Under the pieces are notes generated by a model. That model was given only the letters and a program-made list of their open reading frames with translations, did not search any database and was not told the DNA's origin. This document shows, in pieces, positions 24,601 to 37,100 of a stretch of 64,000 nucleotides of DNA. Each line of letters opens with the position of its first letter. Position 1 is the stretch's first letter. The stretch comes from Mesostigma viride (lineage: Eukaryota > Streptophyta > Mesostigmatophyceae > Mesostigmatales > Mesostigmataceae), in contig RPFO01000296.1 of assembly GCA_009746045.1 (NCBI GenBank), forward strand, positions 322,001-386,000. The letters are read 5' to 3'. The position numbers and the translations under genes are program-made.

Positions 24601-25578
24601 AGAGTTTCCCATGTAGTATCAGAGGGGAAATGCTAGGGCTGGGTTGATGTAGCTCACCCGGCCGTCTCTAGGTAGAATTCAGAATGGGTACTCAACCATT
24701 ATTTCAATTTGTGTTCTGACAGCTGTAGAGCACATTGCAATCAGGGAATGGGGGGACCGTGCCCTTATAGCACAACCAGCTGCACAACGACCGTAATCAT
24801 GGATGATCTCACAAATCAGTTCAGGTGGTCCCTGGCTCATAGCATAGCATGATAGTCCAGCGTGGGCCATCTCTGAGTATGCATAGGGCGATCATTCCCA
24901 TTCCAATTGTTTGGCATGGAGCTGTGGATAAATTTTTCTTTCCTTCCCAAGGTTGGCCCTAACCACTTCGAGAGCCTGATAGGCTGCGCTGGGTGTCATC
25001 GTGCCACCGCTCTTATGCTATCATGCTTTATAGCCGGCCCTAGCTTCAAATAATCACCCAACAATTTTTTCCTGCTTCTCTACTGTAAAAGTTTTATAGC
25101 CTAATTGTAGCGAAACGCATAAGTATGCTATCATTCGCTGGCCTGTTGAAAATGGCAAGCACATTCCCCTTGGCAGCATAGCCTATTGAAAATACTACTT
25201 TTTTCGCCTATACTTCCTGTATGACAAACATAATGCCGCTTATGTCAACTTCCACTTTTCTGGCCCCAACCGCACATTTTTGGTTGTCCTGATCCACTAG
25301 TGCTCATGATACGGCAACCATTTAATTCTGCCTGCCCCCACCACAGTTATGATATAAATAACCATATATTATGAAATTAGAGAGCGAACTACATGATAAT
25401 AGTACTACTACATTACAACAACCATATTTATGCTTGCCGCTCCCCCCCCCCCCTCGCAGCTGCCGCTAGCTCGTTCCAGCTAGACATAGTGTGCCCTTCT
25501 CCTACTATAATTGTGGTGATGTAACACTATGACAACCATAATGCTGTTCCCCGCCGCCCCCCCCCCCCCCCCCTGCAG
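24601..25578. other. Sequence upstream of the channel gene, with a copy of its first acceptor
   Basis: No exon is recognised. At about 25,443-25,495 a C-run plus 'tcgcagctgccgctagctcgttccagctagac' is a diverged copy of the acceptor and exon edge at 25,553-25,598. An in-frame TAA at 25,522 bounds the frame of exon 1. If an earlier coding exon exists it lies further left and I could not find it. Confidence 0.45.
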
Positions 25579-28157
25579 CTGCACTGGCTCCAGCTGGACC
25601 CCAACCGGCCGCGCAGCAGCGAGGAGATGAGCGCCACCGCGATGCAGCAGTTGGGCTTGCGACCGCCACCTTCGAAAGGGGGGGCCCGCACGCCCCTCAG
25701 CCCCACCAGTGGTGCCGGGGACGGCCAGCCTGTACTCTCTCCCCGGGGGACTAGGCCTGCGGGTGGGAAACCGCCCCGACTATCGGTCAGCGGGCGCGCC
25801 CCCGTGGTCATGAACTGCGTCAGCGATGACAACGAGTCGCTTGACCCTAGTCAGCCTGGGGGCGGGGGGGCCAGCCGCGACGGCAGCCACGGCCGGCGCA
25901 GTGTCTCGCACGGGGTCGATGCCGCGGCCCTGCAACTGTCCAGGGACCCTGGGGTGGACCGTACAGGGATCGCGATCGACGCGGCTGCCAGCCTCAGGAA
26001 AGTGTACGGGACGGGCGAGCGCGCGCAGGAGGACAGGGGGCTGAACGGGCTGAGCGAGCCAAATGGGCTGAACGGGCGGAACAGACCAGACAATTATAGC
26101 ACAATAGGGCTTAATAATGGGATGAATGGGGTGAATGGGCTGCCAAAAAGGGAGGATAGTACGGGAAATAGGCTTGACGGGCTGCCCCATGGGAAGACCA
26201 TGGATGGGCTCCTGCCGTTTCAGGTGCCGTCTGCCAGTGGCGGCATGAACAGCAACGGAGAAGTGTCCCCCTGCAGCGCTGCCGACAGGATTGCTGGGGC
26301 CGAGGGGCTATTTGGGAACCGATTCCCCGGCACCGACACCCACCACACCTCCCCGCTGGCATCCCCAAAGAGCCTCAACCACAGCCCCAAGCCACTTGGT
26401 GGCGGACGGCGGCAGAGCGTGGCCAATAATGATAAAGGCAGTGGCCGCGTCAGCGCGAGTAGCCGGAGGACGGTCGCAAATGCCAACGAGGGGGGCCAAG
26501 TTCCCCCGCCCCCCCGCGACGGCAAATACGGCCGCACCGTGGCGATCAACTCGTGGCTCGAGGCACAGGACCCCTCGCAGTTCAAGGAGCCCAACCGGCG
26601 CAACTCGGTCGTGGGGCCAGGGCTCGAGATGGGCCTGCTCGGGGGACCTGGGCTCGACATCTCCGATCTACCCGACACCTATGCAGGTGAGGACTTGGAG
26701 CCCTCAAGCGACCACAAGGCGGACGGCTGTCCTAAGAAAGGCGGTCTCAAGAAAGGCGGCGGCGGTTCTGACCGATCTGGCGCCGCCACCAAGCCGCGCT
26801 TGTCCATCAGCGCCGCCATCAACGGGGTCGTGTCCCAGGGGGCGGCAGGCGGTACCGTTACCGGGCAGCCCCGGGGCGTGCGCTGGGGCGCGGCGGCCAC
26901 CCAAGAAGCGGTCGAGCTGGCCGACCCGGAGGACTCCCAGAGGGGCCTCCTGGGTCCTCGCTTGCAGGGCGATCCATCCCGGTCGGAGCGTCGGGACCGT
27001 TCCTGGTCGGCGGGCCCGTTGGGCCGTGTGCTGGCGGGCATGTTCTCATCCGACCGGGGACCGGATATGCAGAGGAGGGGCGGGACTGCGCCCGGGGAGC
27101 TAGGTCATGTGACTGCTAGCGGCCGGTACGGGAGGGCATCTGGGGGGATGTCAATGACCCCCCGAGGGATTTTGACCTCGACGAGCCGCGATGCCGCCGG
27201 TACAGACTCTACAGGTATGGACATGAAGGGGTCCGGTCTGCTGACGAGGACTAACACCGGCCGCTGGGGCGGGGACTTGCTGTCCTCCAATCCCAAGCCC
27301 CGCAGCAGCCAGTACCTGGGCGTCCATTTCCTGGTTGACACCAAGTCCGCGCTGGACCGCGCACTTGGCGTGCTGCCGCTCATGGAGCCGTCGTCCAGGG
27401 CCAGCCGCGCGTGGGCGCTGCTGCGCAACCTGCTGCTCATCGTCGAGCTGTGGATGCTCCCCTGGCGCATCGCGCTCGGGCGCATCCCTCACCTCGGGGT
27501 GGACCTCGCCGTCGACGCTCTGCTGCTGGTGGACATCGTCCTGACCGCCGTCACGCCCTTCCCCAAGCAGCCGGAGAGTGCGTCCCGCTCCAACGGGGGG
27601 AAAGGCTTCTTGAGGGTCTCCAATAGCGCCTCCTCTACCGCCAACGGTGCCGGGAAGGGCCCGTCCATGGGTGCTTCATGGGCGGCCGCGTGCGGTAAAG
27701 GATTCACGAGCAGTGGCGGAGGAAGCACCAGGATCGGATCATCGACGAGTATGAATACCAACGGGAAAGGGCCACAGGTAAATGGGGCCTCTGCTGGGTT
27801 CATCCCCGGCCAAGGCCGCCCCCGCCGTGACCCCCAAAATGATGGCTGGTCGCTTTCGCAGGGTGGGGGCAATGGAGGGGACGAGGGCGAGGGCCTGTGC
27901 CGGGACCGTGTGGCGATTCTGTCACGCTACGCGGCGCCCTCGCTGGGCTGGCTGCGCGATGACTCGGCGCAGGGCCGGCTGGTCCCGGACTTGTCCTGCT
28001 ACCTGCTGTACCTGGCGCTCCTGTTCTCTGGCCGCGTCCAGGACATGGTGATGCTGGTCTCCCTCACGCGCGTTGTGCGTGTCGTGCGCCTGTGGGGTTA
28101 CGCGCGCGCGCTCGAGCGGGACATCCACGCCAACGTGCGGCGCGTCGCGTTCGTCAA
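25579..28157 (+). CDS. Channel exon 1: N-terminal region and module 1 S1-S4
   Basis: Open from a C-rich acceptor (exon could begin at 25,579) or from ATG 25,627. Residues 1-590 are low complexity: Asn-Gly-rich (N-G-L-N-G-R-N), Ser/Gly-rich, with no known domain. S1 is about 596-615 (A-W-A-L-L-R-N-L-L-L-I-V-E-L-W), S2 about 622-642 (D-L-A-V-D-A-L-L-L-V-D-I-V-L-T, matching the plant-type 'VDxxFxxDIxLTF'), S3 about 785-802, and S4 about 810-828 with R-V-V-R-V-V-R-L-W. The post-S4 A-L-E-R-D-I-H-A-N matches the plant 'LEKDIRFNY' block. A Gly/Ser/Asn-rich insertion of about 115 residues separates S2 and S3. A 27,778-27,861 GT-AG pair could remove 84 nt of it in frame. Exon ends in phase 2 at a GTGAGT donor. 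Confidence 0.8.
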
Positions 28158-31100
28158 GTGAGTGGCATTTCACTGTAAAGCTAGTACTAGTGGTACTGTA
28201 GTGCACTGTGCCACAAAACCATCGCTAATGAATGCCGTGTCGTGTTTGCCAAGTCAGTGGCCATGCCGGCGCAGGGCATGCTGGCTTGTGTTCTCCTTGA
28301 TCAAGGTGCTATGACGGGTTGTGTGCGGTTGTGGCTGTGCTGCTATAATGGCTTGTGTGCTTTAAGTGGTTGTGCGCGGTAGTGCGTGTCGTTGCCTTCA
28401 GGTGACGTGATTGGCATGCCTCATTCATGGGTATGCCTCATTCCTCTTTGGGGGGGGGGGGGCTGTGGGTCAGGCCTCCGCTTCGGTCTTGTTGTTCTTT
28501 TCCTGGTGGAGGTAAGTTGTCATGGGCGGGTGGCTCACAGCAATGACATGAGGCTGGGGCGGTAACAGGCTGGGGACGTTGTTGGCAGGCAGGGAGCGCG
28601 GAGGTTTATTAAGTAGCTTCTTTGTCATGGCCAATTTGTTAATGTGACTGGCGGTCTAGCTGCCGGGTGAAGAGGCCTTCTGTCACTAGAGATCGAGGAC
28701 ATAGATTTTAGATTGTTTGTGCTTTGCGGATATTTTGGTGCCGCAGTGTCAAAACCTTCCCTGACGGGATAGTCGCGAGCGCCCCAGTTAATGTTCTAGT
28801 TTGGGCTTGTTTCCCATAGTAGTGATTGCTTCATGCGGTGCATTGGTTTGTTGGTTTGAGTTGACGCCTGAAGTGTATATGAGATTATGGTAGCATAAAT
28901 TTGAACAATCAAGCTAGGTGTAGCTGCCCCCACTCCCGATACGTGGCCTCTCATACTTTGAACTGACGTTAGGAACTTAATCGTGAGCCAATAAAACTGG
29001 TAGTGGCTGGGATATAGTGGCTGGGATTTTCGTTCACTGTCTGTGGCTGGGAGATGCATGGTCCGTGCCCTGGCCTTGTGGGTGGCTTTCCTGGTGTGCG
29101 GCACCCAGGTGTTTAGCCCATACCTGTACGGGCAGTAGATAACTACGCGTGCATGGATGTGGGGTTTTCCCTTTGGTTGCGGGTGCCAGGTTTCTTGCCC
29201 ATACGTGTGGCAGTAGATAACTACGCGTGCATGGATGTGGGTTTTCCCTTTGGTTGCGGGTGCCAGGTTTCTTGCCCATACGTGTGGCAGTAGATAACTA
29301 CGCGTGCATGGATGTGGGGTTTTCCCTATGGTTGCGGGTGCCAGGTTTCTTGCCCATACGTGTGGCAGTAGATAACTACGCGTGCATTGCTACTGATAGT
29401 CGGCTCGGCATGCGTGTGACTTGTTGTTTGCAAGGGCCGGGTCCATGGTTCATGCCTAATAGTTGTCGCAGTGCGGAACTACTCGCATACTACTGACAGT
29501 CTGCACGGATGTGGGTGTTTCCCCTTGGTTGCGGGCGCCAGGTTCCTGGTGCTGGTCGTGGGCGTCTCTCACATGACCGGCTGCGTCTACTACTGGCTCG
29601 CGCGCCTCAAGCACATGGAGGACATCACCTGGGTCGCGCAGGTGGTCCGCAACAAGACCTACCTGCCCGGCCTCGACACGCTGGCCGCCACGTACGGGCT
29701 GATCATCTACAAGGGCTTCCTGGCGATGGCCAGCCTGGGGTTCGGGCCCATCCACGCGACCTCGTACGAGATGGTGTTTGCCATCATCGTGCTCTTCGTG
29801 CAGGTCGTCGTCTACGCGTACATGTACGTGCCGGTGCCAGCAAAAGTTTTGGTACCATACTAAATTCGATCACAGGACTTCTAGCACGATTTCAAGACTA
29901 TAGGGGTCTCCTGATCCTCGGGCATCCCAAGCCATAGCCCAACTGCGAAGAAGGCTCTTTACCGGAGAGCCATGCAATCGTGTCTGAAAGTCCTAAGTAT
30001 ATACCAGCGGAGCGAATCGAACTGCTAACCTCAGGGGTAGTAGTAATGGTAGTGCAGCACCAGCCATCATCTCAGGTCGCGACATATTGAAATGTGTTGC
30101 TCATCGCTTACGCGCACATGTGCGTGCGTTTCAGCCGCAAGACATGTGGACTCTACTGTGGTGGTAGTAGTATAGTGGCATGCCTGGAGTATAGTAACGC
30201 AGTTGTCTAGGGTACTGGGTGCATACCTGGACTTGCTAGCGCCACCAGTATAGTAGCACAGTATGGGCAATCAGCAGCCTTGCTGTTAGTTACACCTCAG
30301 GTCATGGCACAGTGACATGTGATGGGTGTCTACATGAGCATACCTGTACATGCCAGCGCATGCCATGCATTAGCAATCTCGCTGTTTCTCCATGGTTCAG
30401 GTTGACCAGGGACCACGACACTTCGACATGTGGCATTTGTGCATGTGGTATCACTTAGTGGAATCCTCTACGCATACGTGTGCCGTTGAGCTATTTACGA
30501 GACTACTATGATATTAATATAGTAGTATATTAATATTCTACTATACATTTACGATACTACTATGATATTAATATAGTAGTATATTAACATACTACTATAC
30601 ATTTACGATACTACTATGATATTAATATAGTAGTATATTAATATACTACTATACATTTACGATACTACTATGATATTAATATAGTAGTATATTAATATAC
30701 TACTATACATTTACGATACTACTATGATATTAATATAGTAGTATATTAATATACTACTATACATTTACGATACTACTATGATATTAATACTGTGGGTGCT
30801 TTTTGTCCCTTACGTTGCCTTGACTCTTGAATGACTCTTTATTGATTGGCCCTGCCATGATGCCTCGGATGCTGCCGCTTGCACCGGGGTCTCCTCCCCT
30901 CCCCTCGTGGCGAGCTCAGCCTGGGTACCATCCAGCACTACCTGGTGAGTATGGGTTCCAGTCACCCCGACAGGCACTGCGACAAAGGGGTGTGCCTTTC
31001 GAAGCCGCTGGATACTGTGCTAGGCCCATTGGTCACTATGCTGGTCACTACAAGACTTGGGCGGTTGCCTTGCAAGGCCGCTGGATACTGTGCTAGGCCC

Positions 31101-34100
31101 ATTGGTCACTATGCTGGTCACTACAAGACTTGGGCGGTTGCCTTGCGAGGCCGTAGGATACTGTGCTAGGCCCATTGGTCACTATGCTGGTCACTACAAG
31201 ACTTGGGCGGTTGCCTTGCAAGGCCGTAGGATACTGTGCTAGGCCCATTGGTCACTATGCTGGTCACTACAAGACTTGGGCGGTGGCCTTGCGAGGCCGT
31301 AGGATACTGTGCTAGGCCCATTGGTCACTATGCTGGTCACTACAAGACTTGGGCGGTTGCCTTGCGAGGCCGTAGGATACTGTGCTAGGCCCATTGGTCA
31401 CTATGCTGGTCACTACAAGACTTGGGCGGTTGCCTTGCGAGGCCGTAGGATACTGTGCTAGGCCCATTGGTCACTATGCTGGTCACTACAAGACTTGGGC
31501 GGTTGCCTTGTAAATCTCGGTAGGATACTTGGGAAGCGATCGATTTCAGAGAAAGATTATGGCCTGTTAAGGGAGGCCTTAGGGAAAATGCCCAAACTTG
31601 GGACGTTGGCTGTAACTTTGCCTGTTGGTAAACTTGTGTTGGTTACTTGTGCAACAATATCGGTCGCATAGATTGGAGGTCCCATTATAGGCCCCAAGGT
31701 AAAACCTTTTCAGCTGCCCCCGTGTCCAATGAGTTGTTCACCTGAGGTGTCACTATGCATCCTTGCCGCAAGTAACACAAGCTAGGAGTTCAATGGTGCA
31801 GCATCAGCCATGTCTGTGAGGATGACAGCTGGTTATGTCAGCAATGAGGCGGCCCCTCACCCCAAGGCCTGTGCACTCGTCTGCCCCCCCGCTCACCAGC
31901 GCTGCGGGGCAAGGCTTGTGTACTTTTCTTGTATATTCTATTTTTGGGTACGTGGTGAGTATAGTAGTACTACTATATATTTAGGGTACGCGCTGAGTAC
32001 AGTAGTACTTCTACATATTTAGGGTACGCGGTGAGTACAGTAGTACTACTAGTAGTATATATTTAGGGTACGCGGTGAGTGAGAAGGTTCTGATACGTGG
32101 TGAGCATGTCCTGTGCGTGGCCAGCGGGGAGGCCATGGTCATCCCCCTTCCTCCCTACACATCCCCCTTCCTCCCTACACATCCCCCTTCCTCCCTACAC
32201 ATCCCCCTTCCTCCCTACACATCCCCCTTATTCCTGCCCCCCCCCCCCCCTTATTCCTGACCCCCCCCCCCTTGTTCCCGACCCCCCCCCCCTTGTTCCC
32301 GACCCCCCCCCCTTGTTCCCGACCCCCCCCTTGTTCCCGACCCCCCCCCCTTGTTCCCGACCCCCCCCCTTGTTCCCGACCCCCCCCCCTTGTTCCCGAC
32401 CCCCCCCCCTTGTTCCCGGCACATCCCGGCCCCTTGTTCCTGACCCCCCCCCCTTGTTCCCGACCCCCCCCCCTTGTTCCCGGCACATCCCGGCCCCTTG
32501 TTCCTGACCCCCCCCCTTGTTCCCGACCCCCCCCCCTTGTTCCCGACACCCCCCCCTTGTTCCCGGCAAATCCTCCAACTGCGTTTTCTTACTAGTAACC
32601 CTGCCCATGCAGAAGTCCTACTCTCTTATCCGCCACCTATAATAATTTAGTTTCTATCTGTCCTGCTCCAAATAACTCTTTACTCTCCCTGGTGCGCAAA
32701 GACCCTCTGACCTAGGCTTTCACTCATCCCCTTTCTGCCGCTATGGTTGGGGCATGATGCAGACGTTCTGTCTGTTTGTTTGACTTTTGTGTAACTATTT
32801 TCCTAATGAATGCGTACTTCCTAATGAATGCGTACTTCCCAATGAATGCGTACTTCCTAATGAATGCGTACTTCCCAATGAATGCGTACTTCCTAATGAA
32901 TGCGTACTTCCTAATGAATGCGTACTTCCTAATGAATGCGTACTTCCTAATGAATGCGTACTTCCTAATGAGTGCGTACTTCCTAATGAATGCATACTTC
33001 CTAATGAATGCGTACTTCCTAATGAATGCGTACTTCCTAATGAATGCGTACTTCCTAATGAATGCGTACTTCCTAATGAATGCGTACTTCCTAATGAATG
33101 CGTACTTACTAATGAATGCGTACTCTTCCCCTGTCACGTATGCCTTTCCCACGTTATAGCGCCCTCAGGTGCGCAAGGGCCCCATGGAGGAGTCTATACC
33201 CATTTATCCTATTACAATCAACCCATTTATACTCTTGCAATCGCAACCGTTACCTCACTTCCCTTTCTCTTTCATCCCTCTTTACCGCCCCAGGTGCGCA
33301 AGGACCCCGCGGCCGAGGCCCAGCGGAAGCAGCTGATGGCTCTGGACGCATACTGCGTGTCGCGCAAGCTGCCGCCCGAGCTGTGCCGGCGCATGCACGA
33401 GTACTTCATGTTCCAGTTCAGCAAGCGCAAGGGGGACCTGAACCAGATCACCAAGGTGGGGGCAGCTGGAGGATGGATCCCCCTGTGTCTCACTAATAAG
33501 GTTTCCAGGCTGGCTTGCTAGCTGTGTTTTCTGCCGTACGAGTGCGATCGGACTGCCAAGGTGGGGGCGGTGGGAGGATGGTTCCCCCTTGGTAGTTTGT
33601 CAGAATTATAAGATTGCAGGAGTAGCGACCTCCACCCGATCACTGAGGTAACAGAGTCATGTTTTCTGCAGACCCTTCAAAAGCAGCCCTCAGGGAGCAG
33701 GCTGCGTAGCTGCGTTTTCTGCAGTATAATATGACTGCAAGGGGTGACTGCAACCTTGTTTATTATATCAGCAAGGTGGGCTGTGCTCATGGGCGTGCAT
33801 GGTAGGAGCACTGAGTTCCTGCGAGCTGTGCAATTTCTCGCCCCTTCCAAGCTTGCGAATGGTGCCATTGGCTTGCTGTTTGCTTTCTTTGTTTCGCTCA
33901 GTGCCGAGGTCATTCTTCTGTTCCTCCTTTTCATGATAATACGCTATGCGTGGCATTTTGTTACATCTTAGCATTATGCTGTGGCAATGCAAAGATGTGG
34001 GTATATGGTCGTCTGAGCTGCCGCTACCTAACACTAAGAGAAAAGAGACAATCCGCTAAGTCTTGCCCCACATTCGCCAAGGGCCAGAGATGTGACTTTA

Positions 34101-37100
34101 TTAATACTATGCATGCGGTCATTGCCCAACCCTAGATTCACAAGAGAAACAACTGTTTTTGCCCCACATTTCCCATCCGGGGGCCTCCGCAGGCGCTACC
34201 GGCGGTGCTGCAGGTGCGCGTGGCGGCGGCGCGCTACAGGTGCGTGGTGGACCGTGCACGCTTCCTGTTCCAGAACTGCGACCAGCAGTTCCTGTCGCTG
34301 CTCATGGCGCGGCTGCGCGAGGTGTTTCTCATGCCGGGCGAGAAACTGTTCCGCGGGCACGACATCTCCTCCGAGGTCTGCTTCATCTTCCAGGTGAGCG
34401 GGTTTGCTTGTTGACCGGGGGCAATCGATTAGTGGCTCATGTGATGTCTGCTTCATCTTCCAGGTACTCATGGCGCAGGTTCCTTATTTATAGGAGGCAG
34501 TTGACTCAACCAATTAATGCCTATCCGAGGTCTGCTTCATCTTCCAGGTACAGAGGTATATACCTAGTTTGTGTAGTTAGTACAGTGACAGACCTAGTAT
34601 GCGAGTATAGCAATAGACGTATAGAAGTGCAGGACTGAGGTTTGTGCCAGGCCGGCTTCATCATCATACATGTATGCAGGTTCAAATATTTAAGAGGGGG
34701 TAATGGACCTAGTTGCCTATTCGATGTCTGGTTTATCAAGTCCAGGTACGGGGATGCAGCTAGCGACTAGGGGCAACGTGCAAGTTTCTTGCCGGATGCT
34801 TCACCTTCCAGATATGGGAGGCCTGCTCAGAACTGAAGGGTAGATTGAATAGTAGCTTATATGTCCAGGCTAATTGATTAGTGGTGTATTAAGTAGCTTG
34901 TAGTCCAGTTTCTCACCTACGGTAAATTAAATTCATTAGTGTATGTTCAGGCCTTCAATCGTCAAGGTAGGGCCCCTGATCACGACCGCTCCTGCCAGCC
35001 ATGCCCTTGATCCCCTTTTCCATCGTGTTTTGCAACTCATTCTGGTGGCTTGATTCTACCGATGCTACCGTCTGTCCCTGCGCTGCCAGGGCAAGCCCTA
35101 CAGGTTATAATACCACTGTCAAAAATACAGCTTATAAACTATAAAGCTGCCTGAACATGTCATGAAGCTTTCGCTAATATGTTCTGGCCTTGACAAGATA
35201 CAAGATACCGCAATCAATCCCCCGCAGGGCAAACTGGAAGTGACATATGAGGATATTACGAACAAATTTGAATAGGTTTGCTAATTTTATTCTTGCCTTG
35301 TCGTCATTTTTATGCTACAACCCGTCCCTATCATCTTTTTATATTTTATTTTTTTGCCAGGGCAAGCTGGATGTGGTAGACGAGGATGAAAAACTGGTGG
35401 AGCGCGTGTACCCTGGGGAGGACCGCCGCTCAGTGGTGGGCGACGTGGCCTTCTTCCTGTGCATGGGGCAGCCCTACACGGTGCGTGCGTCCTCGGGGGG
35501 GGACGCGCTCGTGCTCTCGCTCTCGCGCGCCGATTACGAGGACCTCATCACGCTCTTCCCCGAGCAGAACGGTGAGGCGTGAGGAACTTGTTCACAATAT
35601 GCCTGGACTGACTACCTGTAGGACCTCATCACGCCCTTCCCCAATCCCCGAGCAGAACGGTGAGGCGTGAGGAACTTGTTCACAATATGCCTGGACTGAC
35701 TACCAGTAGGACCTCATCGCGCTCTTCCCCGAGCAGAACGGTGAGGAATGAGGAACTTGTTCACAACATCCCAAGACGGGCTACCAGTAGGACCTCATCA
35801 CGCTCTTACCCGAGCAGAAACGGTCCGAAAGTAGTTAATCTGCCCATAGTAGAGTTCATAGTATTCCTACCGAGTGCTTGTAGTAAATCTGCCCATAGTA
35901 GTGTTCATAGTTTCCCTACAGAGTGCTTATGTGACCTCATCGCGCTCTTCCCCGGACAGGTGGTGGGGGTGTGTACTGTGTAGGCGTTGGGATTTGGCTA
36001 CGGACATGATCGACCAAGTCTGCTTCTGGCAGGACTATATTGAGCAGCATGTGCCGCTAGTGGAGACTCGAGCACGCTATTCCTGGAGCGGAATGGTGGG
36101 CTCGCAAATGAGGAGAAGGGGGTTGGTTCGGGATAGAGCCGATCCTGTTAGCACGTCGTCTTGTTAGTCCGTCTTTTAACTTGCTCATTGCTCATTGCTC
36201 ATTGGTCAAAGGGGGTCGGCCGGTAATGGTAGGTGATGGCGTACCGCAGATGCTGTTTTAGGGTTTCGGGTTTAGGGCTTACACACATCTGCAAAGTATT
36301 ATGTTAGTATGTTAGTTTATACACATCTACAAAATAGTATGTTTGTATGTTAGTTTATTCACATCTGCAAGATATTATGTACATACTGTCAATTATGTTG
36401 CTGAGCAGGGGGTGATGATTTGCAGTCATGCCACGACTGAAGTTCTGATTCAGCGCGTGATGATGTGTCTTTTAGAATAACTAGCCGCACGTGCGCACGT
36501 ACGACTCATGCACGAGTCACCCATACAAACACTTCACAGGTAACTACGAGCTTAGGCCTATCAAGTGGGGCGAGGCGGTATTGGACACTGGGTGGAAGCA
36601 GGGTCGTTATCCAGGCCTCATTGATTGTTCATACTAGCTAGTATATTGGAATTTTGCTAATAAGACTTCGACCTAGGCGAGGCGGTACTGGACAAGTGGG
36701 GCGAGGCGGTATTGGACACTGGGTGGAAGCAGTGTCATTATCCAGGCCTCATTGATTGTTCACACTAGCTAGTGTATTGGTGTTTTGCTGATAAGACTTC
36801 AAGGCTGTAAACTCTGACGCCCCTACAAATGTTGAATCCTACCAACTGCCATCACAGACGAGAATACTTTGTGGCCAATTGGTGACGGAATGCCCTCTGG
36901 CGCCTGCGCTCAGATTGTGTACCTTGTAAATGATAGGGCCTCGATCATCAATATAAAGACTTTCGGTGTTCACCTTTTATATATATTATAGTTATTACCC
37001 TGTCCTCATAACAACCACTTGTGCAGTGACGATCATCAAGGGCGTGCCGCATCTGCAAGGACATTATCTGTAGGGCGAGAGAGCTAATAGCAGGCATGAA

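Noticed and set aside
31011-31523. CRISPR-like regular array
   Set aside because: Units are contiguous with no unique spacers and lie inside a eukaryotic intron; the same holds for the 54-bp, 18-bp and 109-bp arrays.
32113-32608. Pro-rich and Gly-rich ORFs on both strands
   Set aside because: Produced by C-rich tandem repeats in intron 3.
32787-33521. 244-codon plus ORF running through the 18-bp repeat into exon 4
   Set aside because: Only 33,294-33,455 aligns with the C-linker, and an acceptor lies exactly at its start; the rest is repeat.
37021-37062. Alternative start of exon 7
   Set aside because: The copy keeps 'cagtgacgatcatcaagggc', but after ~25 bases it diverges and hits stops; treated as an edge duplication.
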